A DNA stretch of 64,000 nucleotides from Tetradesmus obliquus. Its lineage: Eukaryota > Chlorophyta > Chlorophyceae > Sphaeropleales > Scenedesmaceae. The translations under genes and the position numbers were made by a program. This document shows positions 1-8,864 of this stretch, piece after piece. The stretch is taken from positions 558,001 to 622,000 of the forward strand of contig CP126206.1 of the NCBI GenBank assembly GCA_030272155.1. The letters are read 5' to 3'. The notes beneath the pieces are model-generated. The model was not told the origin of the DNA, made no database searches, and was given only the letters and a program-made list of their open reading frames with translations. Positions within the stretch are counted from its first letter, which is position 1. Every line of letters starts with the position of its first letter.

Positions 1-46
1 CACCAGCCTCATCAGAAGAAACAGCCCTGCATATGGCAGCTGCTGC

Positions 47-79
<33 letters not shown>

Positions 80-730
80 GCTGCAGCTTCGCGGTGCTGG
101 CCTTGCAGCTCACCAGCTGTCCCCAAGCCCAAGTGAATCCCGCAGCTACTACCGCACTACTGGCAGTGGCCAGGTCGACGGCAGCAATTGCCACTGACAG
201 CCGAGGCGCAGCTCGTGGCAGCAGGGTCAAGCGTGGGCGTCAGCGCCACAGCACCCAACTCTGCAGTCGGCACAGAGCATGCTGCTGCTGCTGCTGCTGC
301 TGCAGCTGCTGCTGCTGCTGCTGCTGCTGCTGCCCATGTAAGGCTCCCAATAGGCGCTGTGCCCAGGGCTCAAAGCCATGAACAGGTCCCTCTTGCCAAG
401 AGCACAGCGTGTTGTTGTCAGCTGCCACCACGCAGCAGCTGGCCCCACACCCTCTGAGACTCAAACAGTCCAGCAGCTTAACAGATGTGGAGCAGCAGCG
501 CAGCGTGTATCTTCTGCCGCCACCGCCGCTGCCGCCGCTGCTGCTGCTGCTGTTGTTCCTTTTCGTCAAGTTGACCTGTGTGCAGGTAGTGTTGCAGCAT
601 GTCTATGTGTTGGGCCCAGTAGCAGTAGTACTGTTACGGCCATAGGCACTGAAACAGCTGGCACTGCCAGGGTGGTGGCGCCACCGTGGTGCAATGTGAA
701 TTACAATCTGTTAGCACTTGCTCAAGCAGC

Positions 731-731
<1 letters not shown>

Positions 732-821
<90 letters not shown>
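732..821. repeat. Pure (CTG)30 microsatellite
   Basis: Thirty uninterrupted CTG units, the longest pure triplet run in the window. It is flanked by unique sequence with no exon that I can define. The purity suggests a young or actively expanding array. Confidence 0.95.
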
Positions 822-1487
822 GAGCGTCCAACTGCTGGATGTAGCTGCGCCGCAGCGCAGGCGGCCTGGGAGGCAGCTGCAGCCCCGCCGCAATGCGTCG
901 AGCATGCACGTTCAACTGCAGTGCACCTGCTGCTGCTTGTGATACCCAGTGTCAACTGCCGCTGCCGGCCAATGGCTACTTGCCCCTATCGGCAGCACTC
1001 AAAGTCTTGACAGCAGCAAGCGGCAGTGGCTGATTCATTCTTGCCTGTTGCCTCCCTCCTCACATGGCGTTACATCTCTTTCTGTGCCTCTGGCGGCCAA
1101 CGGCTTCATGATTCAGGCTGGCTTTTGCTGGAATGTTTGCAGGACAACCAGGCTGTGCACACAGTGTCTGGTCCAGTAATTGCCTTCAGTGTGATTGCGG
1201 GGGCGCTGCGCACCCCCGTCAAAGAAATTGATAGCTTTTCCCTGGTCAGTACCCGCAAAAAAATCAGCCTTCACTAATAAACCCGCAAGTTTGAAGGAAA
1301 AGTATTATCCCTGTCGATCAAGAACCGCGGCATCCCGCCGCCATAGCCCCCACATGATGTCTCAAGCAGGAGATGGCCAAACACTCTTTCCAAGTCTTAG
1401 GCACATGGCAACTGTGCAACCCTGCACATACTGTCACAGTGATTCCAAATCCGCTTGGACAGGCCAGTGGGATGCTGCCGCTGCCGC

Positions 1488-1598
1488 TGATGCTGATGCT
1501 GATGCTGATGCTGATGCTGATGCTGATGCTGATGCTGATGCTGATGCTGATGCTGATGCTGATGCTGATGCTGATGCTGATGCTGATGCTGATGCTGA
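1488..1598. repeat. (GATGCT)n hexanucleotide array
   Basis: About 18 near-perfect GATGCT units. All frames are open across it (Asp-Ala, Leu-Met and Cys-Stop-free variants on one strand; His-Gln and Ile-Ser on the other), so open frames here are not evidence of coding. Confidence 0.95.
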
Positions 1599-2435
1599 CA
1601 CTGCAATCGCCAGCTCCGAGCCGCAGAGCAGCTGTTGGAGACTGCTGCACACCGTATGCAAAGGGCCTATGATCTAAGTGTGTCCTGCGGCCATCTTTTT
1701 CTGCTGGTAGGACTTGCTGGCACCAGCTTGCTTTCTACTGGTGGGACTTGCGTGCACCTGCACTACGTCGTGCTGCTGCTACTGCTGCTGATGTCATTCC
1801 TGCCGCTGCTGCTGCTGCTACCCTGTCCGCACATCCGATGTGCACTTGAGTCAAGTGCAACTCAAAGCTGCCACCGTGCACACAACATTTGCCAAAGCTG
1901 GCCGTGCACGAAACGTTCATGCTGTTGTTGACCAGCTGCTTCCAAACCCTGCACTTGTTTAGAATCAAGAAGATGCCACCTTGGCAGTTGGCGTGCAGCT
2001 TTTGACAGCTGTGCTACATCGTGTCCACTGCAAGACAACTGTGAAGCATCAAGGCAGCAGCACTGCATATGAGTCTTGCACACACCTGTTGGCGTATTCT
2101 GAACCATGCTGCCATCTCTGCTGCTGGCGCTGCTCTTGCTGATGCTGATGCCGATGCTGCACTGTTGGTGCTCCTGCTGCTGCTGCTCCTGCTGCTGCAG
2201 CAGCTGCTGCTGTTGCTGCTGTCGCTGCTGCTGCTGCTGCCGCTGCTGCCACCGCTGCTGCTGGTGCTGTTGTAGACGTTGTGGCATGCTTCCTGTTGCT
2301 ATGTTGCTGCGCCTGAAGCAGCTGCAGTGATGCCCAACAATACTTTGCTCTGACGGCTGTTTTTTTTGCTGCACGTACAACCAGCATAGGCGCGCAGAAT
2401 TGCATTTACTCATGCTGCTGCTGCTGTTGCTGCCT

Positions 2436-2484
<49 letters not shown>

Positions 2485-2990
2485 CACTGCTGAGATTTAG
2501 CGGGCTTCTCGTTGAACTAGCTGCAGCCAGAGGCTACTGCACTAATGCCCAACAGCAGGCTTGGATGTGTTTTGCAGACTGGGACCAGATCCGGACTGCT
2601 CTTTTTTTAATGAGCCTTGCTGCTGCTGAACCCACTTATTTCTGCTGCTGCAGCTGCTGCCGTTCGGGTTCAGCAAGTTGCAGCCTGCTTGTTACCACAG
2701 CCGCGGAATGCTGCGCACTGCAACCCTGTGCAACGGCACCCTATGCTAAATTCCGGCAGATAAGACTGCTACTGTGTCATGCGCTGCCGCTGTTGCTGCT
2801 GTGGTCGCGCATTTGAGCCTGCTTCCACAGCTGCTGCATATAACCCTATACAGCCGACCTATGCCTCTATCATTCACTGAACTGCAGAAGTTTTGCAGTT
2901 GAGAATATTTCAGGCCTGCTGGTTTATGTTCAGATGGCTGCTGCTGCTGCTGCTGCTGCTGCTGAATGGAATATGCTGCTGCTGTGTTGT

Positions 2991-3521
2991 ACTGCAGTTA
3001 ACGTGTGCCAGTTGCTGTGTGCAATAAAGATGTGCTGCAGTAAGATGCTGCGGCCGTCATGCGGCAGTGAGCCCTAGGCTGTTATAAAGGGAGAGTTTTC
3101 ATTTTACAACATGTAAGCAGGACTGAAGCTGGTTCTGGCGCTGAAAATTTGCATTCTACTGGATGAAACGATCACGACACGCTTGGGTGAAGTCGCCCGC
3201 GTTATGCATCTGCAGATGGCACATGCCTCTGCACCAAGCTAAGAACATCAGCTCTGCAGAGTGAAGAAGCCGTAAAACTCGTCACAAGGAATGCAGCACC
3301 TGCCATTTTACAGTAAACTTGGCTACGTTGATGGCCGTGGACACGCGGCATGTGACAACTACCGTCTGTTTTGGCTCCACTGCTGGTGCTGATTTCAAGG
3401 TTTGCTGGTTCTCTGTCTGCCTGAAGTTGTGCGGTGGCAGTGTGGGTGGCGGGGGTGCGGGCGGGGGTGGCCCATCTGTGTATCAACACGCTCATTCTAT
3501 ACATTTTTCAATCATTGTCAT
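2991..3521. other. Intergenic sequence, nothing recognised
   Basis: Unique sequence between the microsatellite domain and the edge of the duplicated segment. Short frames only, including a Gly-rich one near 3440-3470, with no recognisable domain, RNA gene or repeat. Confidence 0.5.
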
Positions 3522-3530
3522 AGTAGGGAG

Positions 3531-3535
3531 TTACA
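3531..3535 (-). terminator. TGTAA polyadenylation signal of the truncated copy
   Basis: TGTAA, the usual green-algal polyadenylation signal, read on the minus strand about 550 bases after the stop at 4084. It is conserved with 8337-8341 in the other copy. Detectable homology between the copies stops about 9-10 bases further on. Confidence 0.55.
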
Positions 3536-4083
3536 ACAACAGTGCCACGTAAACCATGTCAGTCTACCTCATGCAGCAATTGTAAACAGCCACATGCAAA
3601 GCCATGGTGCATACTTTGAATCATGCAACTGTGTGCACAGTGTGCCTGGCATAGACAGCGACCTGCTGGGCCTTGGACTGAGCAGCAGCTGACAGCCAGT
3701 GCAACACTATATAACATGAATGGAACTTGCCACTTGTGCTGCGGCAAACCTAATACTGCTTGCGCTGGTGTAGCCTGTCTGCTGCACAGCAGACCGGCGT
3801 TCCCACCTTTACACAAGCAGTCGCAACCAACAATACTATGCACGTTCGATAGACACATGCTGTACACAGGCCAGTGGCCATGCAACTGCCATAAGTCGCA
3901 ACCACAACAAGGGGTGTAGCCTGGTATGGATGTGCATGCAGGGGATGTACTTGCTCCCCACAGCACATACATCCAGGCAGCACCAACCGCCTTGTCCCTG
4001 CTGGCTGCGCACACCCTAGCTTCCAGCACGGTCGCTCAGAAGTGAGGATGCGCCACAGTGCACTATCAAAGAAGCTGGTGCTA

Positions 4084-7000
4084 CTAGGTCTGCGTGCTAC
4101 ATGTTTTGGGTACCTGCCACCATGCCGCACAAGATTGCTCGCCAATGTTGGTGCAGCCATTAAGTGTGGAGCCGGTGGAGGCCCTGACTGTGAACTGTGT
4201 GGCGGATGGGGCAACAACAGCTGTGCCGCACTTGGTGGCAGCTGATGTGTAGCAAGACTGGGTGGTTGGGGCGACACCCTGCTGGGCACTCAAGGCAACA
4301 ACAAAGATGGGGTATCCAGTTGCCACGGGGTACTTGTTGGCCGTGGCAGCAGCGCAAGTGGTAGTAGCAGCAGTGGCACCACCGAACAAAGTGCATCCAC
4401 GAATGTTGGCTTCTGTGCATGTGCCGAGGTTGTTGGTAGCAGCGGCGGCGGCGCCAGAGTCGCACAGAGGCACATAGTTGGTAGGGCACTGTGTCGCCGT
4501 TACCGTGGGATTTGTACGGCCTGCAATGATGTTGTTCGAGGCGTCAATGATGGGGAAGAAGGATGCTGGGCAGGCAGTGACGGCCTTGATACACCCCTCC
4601 AGTGACCCTGGAGTAGCGGTTGCTAGGAAGTCTAGGGCGTTGGCTGACACAGTGTATACTCCAGAAGTGGTGGAAGAGCAGAGCGCAGCTCCTGCAGCTG
4701 AAGTAGGAGCTACTCCACACAGCTCCAGCTTGGCTGTGGCATCCGTGCTTGAAGTAGGGCCATAATACTCAAAAACGTATGGCCCGGGCGGGGCAGCGGT
4801 ACCAGTAGCTCCAGTAGTAGGGCATGTGATGCTGTTGACATTGATGAGGCATGCTGTAGGGTTGGTGGTGGCGCCGACAGCGACGCTGGGGCTGGCGCAG
4901 GCAGTGGGAGTCTTGATGCACCGGACCACGTTGCCGGCAGTGATGGTGTTAGGGTTGGTAAATCCGGTAGCTGTGGCAATGGGAAAGTTGAAAGTGCCAT
5001 CCACAGGGAGAACATTGAGACCAGGGCAGCCAGTCAGGGAACCTATGGATTTGCCGGCGTCAGTGTCGCCGCCAATGCAGCCGAGAATGGGTGGGGGCTG
5101 GATGCTGATGCTCGAGATGGTATCCACAATTGGCACATTGACACAGCTGCTTGGGGGGTTGACCAGGCATTTGTCGCCGACAGCCAAGTACCATGGGGTG
5201 GTGGTTGCGGCTACGATGAAGTACGGGGCAGCTTTAGGGCACATCCTGCGTTCGCCCGCTTGCACAGGGGTGCAGCCTATCAGAGGGCTCGCGGCGGTGT
5301 CTGTGGCAAAGACGTCAGCATAGCCAACACCGCATGTGGCAGCGGCATTTGGGCCGGCCCAGCACTGGCTCAAAGTTGGGGGGGCAGTTTGCAAGGTACC
5401 AGCATAGATGGAGAATGGTGCGGCGCTGGGGCAGACGGTGGCGCCATCTGCCACACATCCATTTTGAGTTGGCGAGTTTGGGGGAGTACCCGCCACATGG
5501 ACAGTTGGGCCAGCGTTGTAACCCCCTCCGCCGGTAGTACAGGTGCCCAAGGTACCACAGCCGACCTGAGTGCCAGCGGTGTTGTAGAGGAAGTAGGTCG
5601 AGGTGGTTTGCAGTGAGCAGTCTGCCGCTACGCAGCCTGTCTTTAGGGTAGTGCCCTCATATCGTGGCACAAAGCCAGCCGCACAGCCAGCAGTAGGCGT
5701 TGAGCATCCAGCCAGTCCACCAGCAGGGTTTGTGACGGTGGTGGCGACGGTGTAGGGGGTGCTGGGGCCCAAGAAGGCTACACAAGTAGTGACTGGCAGG
5801 GCAGCGCCGCCGGGCACCTGGCGGCACTCCACCAGGGCTGGTGTGCCGCTGCCCAGCACAAACACGGGGGCGAAGATTGGGCTGGCGCCTGTAGCTGTTC
5901 CTGTGACAGTGCCAGCGGCACCTGGGCAGGTTGTTGCTGTGAATGACAGGCAACCCACGATTTCGTTGTTAATCTGAGGCACGTTCCTGATGGGGATGGT
6001 GAAGTTCAGGCCGCTGGCACTGTCAACCGCGCCACAGCTGCTGCCAGCAGGCCTGCACTGGTACAAGGTGTAGGGGATGGGAGCAGCAGAGCCCTGCATC
6101 AGGTGCGCCACTGGCTGGCCTGCGGGGCAGTAGGTGACACCAGTACCTGCTGTCTGCACGCAGCCGATCACGTTGGAGCCGCTTGAGCCGTACACCTCAA
6201 CGTTGTAGGTGCCCAGGGCCGGGCCGTTGCAGTTGGTGACGCCTGGGTCCCTGATGCAGCGCACGAGTGTGGCACCTCCCGTGTTGGGGTCTTTTGTGCC
6301 ACTGTAGATGGGGAAGGAGTATGTCCCAACGGGGCAGGTGGTGGTGCCTGCCTGCAGGCACGTCACGGTCTTGCTGGTGGTAGCATTCTCAGCGACGGCG
6401 ACCAGGCCACTTGCGCAGCTGGTTGTCAGTGCCGCGCAGCCCGCCAAGGCCCCGTTGCCGCTATTAATGGGCAGTGGGTACGCACCATTGGCGATGCTGG
6501 CGCAGGTGCCGGCCACAGATGCCTGGCAGCGGGCAGTGGCCTGGCTGGCGTCCAGGAAGAAGATTGGGAAGAACGGCGCTGGGCAGGTCTTCACATCTGT
6601 GCAGCCAATCAGGCTAGCACCGTTAGGAGAGTAGATGCCCACGCCATTCTGGTAAGCCGAGGCTGGGTAGCTGGCGCAGCTTGTGAGGCCGGTGACGGGC
6701 ACACAGAACGCCTGGGGTGAGGGGGTGTTGGTTGTAACTGTGAATGGCGAGCTGGTTGGCGCGCTGGCAAGGCAAGTGGAGGATGCAGACATGCACATCA
6801 ATATTTTGCTGACAGCATCCACATTTGCTGGGTTGTCTATGTTGGTCACCACAACAGGGTAGTCAGACGGGCACTTGAACTGAGTAGTGCCAGTGACAAG
6901 GCCTGCTGTAAAGGAGATGCAGGCTGAGAGGGTGCCTTGGGTCATGGCGGGTATGAGGGTGGAGTTGCAGCTGGTCAGGGCTACCGAGCAACTGAGGATG

Positions 7001-7710
7001 GTGCCCCTGCTGCTGGTGCCGCTAGGAGTGTAGCTGATCAGCGGGAAAGGAGCGCTGCTGGGGCAGCTCGGCACGTTGCTCTGCAGGCACCCGATGGTGG
7101 CGTTGTTGGAGTTGAGGATGGGTGTGGGGTACGTGCCCTGAGCGCCTGACTGCACGGCACCCGGCACGACGTTGATGAAGCTGCAGGAGGCCACGGAGCC
7201 GTCCTTGAAGCAGTTGGTGATAGTCAGGTTGTTGGGTGCAGAGCTGAAGATGCCATAGGTGGGCAGGCTGTAGCCGGAGGGGCACTGCGTGATGCCGCTG
7301 ACGCTGCAGCCGGCGCGCGTGCCAATCAGGTTGTCCCACAGGGTGACGGGGAACGCTGTTGGGCAGATTGATCCTGCTGGCTGGCAGCTCTGAAGCGCAT
7401 TAGCCGCGTTGTACAAGGGGATCTGGCCAGACGTGCAGCTGGTGAGGTTCTGGCCAATCTTCTGGCAGCCCGCAAGGCCGCGGCTGGGGCTCTGGAGTGG
7501 AATGGGGTAGCCAGCTGGGCAGGCGGTGGTGCCAGCGATCATGCAGCCCTCCACGTTCTGGCCATTATAGGCTGGTATGGTGTAAGAGTTGGCGTTGGGG
7601 TTGTTGGGTCCCATGCCGGTCAGTGTCAGGTCGCATGCTGTGCGCAGCTGCCTGCACTCCGCCACCTGTCGACTGGTCGTGTTGGTGAACAGGCGCAGGC
7701 TGAAAATTCG
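4084..7710 (-). CDS. Truncated second copy of the cysteine-repeat protein; intact 1209-codon frame
   Basis: This open frame matches the C-terminal two-thirds of the secreted protein encoded by 8865-15552. It carries the same succession of roughly 35-45 residue units with conserved Gly-Cys and Cys-Pro pairs, and ends in a matching Trp-Trp tail before the stop. It has no ATG at its 5' end, no signal peptide and none of the N-terminal exons. Just upstream the homology continues in another frame (a Phe-Ala-Lys-Pro-Thr-Ala-Pro stretch), so the deletion near 7705 shifted the frame. The frame has no stop for 3.6 kb despite clear divergence, which argues against a simple dead pseudogene. A CAG at 7711-7713 (minus) leaves the frame in phase 0, so it could act as an alternative terminal exon of the neighbour. 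Expression is unproven. Confidence 0.65.
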   Translation of the reverse strand, partial: RIFSLRLFTNTTSRQVAECRQLRTACDLTLTGMGPNNPNANSYTIPAYNGQNVEGCMIAGTTACPAGYPIPLQSPSRGLAGCQKIGQNLTSCTSGQIPLYNAANALQSCQPAGSICPTAFPVTLWDNLIGTRAGCSVSGITQCPSGYSLPTYGIFSSAPNNLTITNCFKDGSVASCSFINVVPGAVQSGAQGTYPTPILNSNNATIGCLQSNVPSCPSSAPFPLISYTPSGTSSRGTILSCSVALTSCNSTLIPAMTQGTLSACISFTAGLVTGTTQFKCPSDYPVVVTNIDNPANVDAVSKILMCMSASSTCLASAPTSSPFTVTTNTPSPQAFCVPVTGLTSCASYPASAYQNGVGIYSPNGASLIGCTDVKTCPAPFFPIFFLDASQATARCQASVAGTCASIANGAYPLPINSGNGALAGCAALTTSCASGLVAVAENATTSKTVTCLQAGTTTCPVGTYSFPIYSGTKDPNTGGATLVRCIRDPGVTNCNGPALGTYNVEVYGSSGSNVIGCVQTAGTGVTYCPAGQPVAHLMQGSAAPIPYTLYQCRPAGSSCGAVDSASGLNFTIPIRNVPQINNEIVGCLSFTATTCPGAAGTVTGTATGASPIFAPVFVLGSGTPALVECRQVPGGAALPVTTCVAFLGPSTPYTVATTVTNPAGGLAGCSTPTAGCAAGFVPRYEGTTLKTGCVAADCSLQTTSTYFLYNTAGTQVGCGTLGTCTTGGGGYNAGPTVHVAGTPPNSPTQNGCVADGATVCPSAAPFSIYAGTLQTAPPTLSQCWAGPNAAATCGVGYADVFATDTAASPLIGCTPVQAGERRMCPKAAPYFIVAATTTPWYLAVGDKCLVNPPSSCVNVPIVDTISSISIQPPPILGCIGGDTDAGKSIGSLTGCPGLNVLPVDGTFNFPIATATGFTNPNTITAGNVVRCIKTPTACASPSVAVGATTNPTACLINVNSITCPTTGATGTAAPPGPYVFEYYGPTSSTDATAKLELCGVAPTSAAGAALCSSTTSGVYTVSANALDFLATATPGSLEGCIKAVTACPASFFPIIDASNNIIAGRTNPTVTATQCPTNYVPLCDSGAAAAATNNLGTCTEANIRGCTLFGGATAATTTCAAATANKYPVATGYPIFVVALSAQQGVAPTTQSCYTSAATKCGTAVVAPSATQFTVRASTGSTLNGCTNIGEQSCAAWWQVPKTCSTQT

Positions 7711-7860
7711 CTGCCGCACACCGGGGCAGTGGGCTTGGCGAACATGGCCTTCACTGTGTTGCTGCCGTTGAAGCTGCTGCTGCTACTAGCAGTGCTGCCG
7801 CTGCTGCTCCTGCTGTTGCTGTGGTTTTGAACATCAGCCAGCTTCATGTTGCAACACAGC

Positions 7861-7914
7861 TGAGCTAGAGGCAGCGGCAATCAATCACACATGATTGCAG
7901 CTGCCTCTAGCTCA
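7861..7914. repeat. Long inverted repeat, 23-bp arms
   Basis: Left arm 7861-7883, right arm 7892-7914, loop of 8 bases (atcacaca), with one G/A mismatch in 23 pairs. It lies between the two gene copies, just beyond the 5' edge of the truncated copy. It could be a hairpin-forming remnant of a small palindromic mobile element or a cruciform. I see no second copy in the window. Confidence 0.85.
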
Positions 7915-8327
7915 TGATGAGTGGTGGATGGGACAAGCATATGCGTGCTTGTTCGCTTCTGAGCCATGCTGCTGCCGCGGCCACCACTGCTGCTGCTGTT
8001 GGTGTTGGTGTGGTTCAGTGTTTGCATAGTTTCTATCGCAGTATTACATGCCCGCAGTAAGCACACAGTATACTGCCATGTGTACTGGTAGCTTAATGCT
8101 GCTATTTGTTGGCAGATAAGATTAGCCCAGGCCTGCTTATCTTTGTGCTGCTGCTGCTGCTGCTGCTAATTCTAAAGCTGTGATTCCGCTGAGGCTGTCA
8201 GTATGTAGGGGTTTTTGGTTTTCTATTGGCATAACATGCATGCCGCCGCAGGTGGTGAAACATGGAAAAGGGATACACTTACTATGAAGTCCCAAAGCAA
8301 CTCACATGTGTTGCAGGTTACCCGACC
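7915..8327. other. Spacer between the two gene copies
   Basis: Unique sequence with short CTG runs (8149-8167). No exon, RNA gene or motif recognised. If the truncated copy has its own promoter it would lie here or in 7760-7860. Confidence 0.45.
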
Positions 8328-8336
8328 AGTAGGGAG

Positions 8337-8341
8337 TTACA
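8337..8341 (-). terminator. TGTAA polyadenylation signal of the cysteine-repeat gene
   Basis: TGTAA on the minus strand about 525 bases downstream of the stop codon at 8865, conserved in the duplicated copy at 3531-3535. Confidence 0.6.
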
Positions 8342-8864
8342 ATCAGTACCATGCACACCAGGTGTGCAACTGTGAAGCCACATGCCAAAGTTACGGTGCA
8401 CCCTTTCCGGTGCATCAACTGTGTGTCTGGCTTGTACAGCAGCGCGCCCCGAACACAGCCTGCACGGCCCTGATCGGCAGCTGACAGCCAATGCAGCACT
8501 TTACATCATAGATGTCACTTGTGCTGTGGCTGAAATAAAACTGCTTGCGCTGGTGTAACCCGTCTGCTGCACAGCAGACCGGCAATCCCACCTTGGCACA
8601 GCAATGACAAACAACAATCCTATGGACAGCTAAACAAAACCCTATACACAGGCCAGCAGCCATACAACTGCTGCAAATGGCAACCAAAACAAGGGGTGTA
8701 GCCTGGTATGGGGGTGCTTGCAGGGGCATGTCTTGTTACCCGCAGCACACACATCCAGGCAGCACCAACCGCCTTGTCCTTGCTGGTTGCACGTGGGCCT
8801 CTACACATCGCTGCCCAGTCACTGGAGCGCGAGGACGCGGCACAGTGCTCTTGAAGAACACACG

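Larger units (their letters stand above)
1..2990. repeat. Microsatellite-rich CTG/CAG domain, no convincing gene
   Basis: About 3 kb dominated by imperfect CTG triplet runs (near 46-80, 279-332, 517-560, 732-821, 2160-2275, 2414-2490, 2938-2965) and a hexamer array. Open frames exist on both strands, but each is only the readout of the triplet (poly-Ala, poly-Leu, poly-Cys, poly-Ser, poly-Gln). The unique sequence between runs has no sustained frame, conserved motif or exon chain. I treat it as non-coding; a low-complexity exon of a gene outside the window cannot be excluded. Confidence 0.7.
3522..7757 (-). repeat. Segmental copy of 8328-12624 (terminal exon plus 3' UTR)
   Basis: This segment repeats 8328-12624 in the same orientation, offset about 4.8 kb. 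Similarity covers nearly all of the parent's terminal exon and its whole 3' UTR. It begins at a shared motif (agtagggagttac at 3522 and 8328) and fades near 7757, opposite about 12624. By eye the copies differ at roughly one base in seven to eight, with in-frame indels. A stretch of about 70 bases of the parent (about 12493-12570) is missing from this copy near 7701-7708. Exons 1-5 of the parent are not duplicated. Confidence 0.9.

Noticed and set aside
12..1010. Overlapping open frames of poly-Ala, poly-Ser, poly-Cys and poly-Gln on both strands
   Set aside because: All arise from triplet arrays, which are open in every frame. The unique flanks show no domain, start or splice context.
1397..1650. 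His-Gln and Ser-Ile repeat proteins
   Set aside because: Readouts of the GATGCT array in alternative frames; no unique coding sequence around it.
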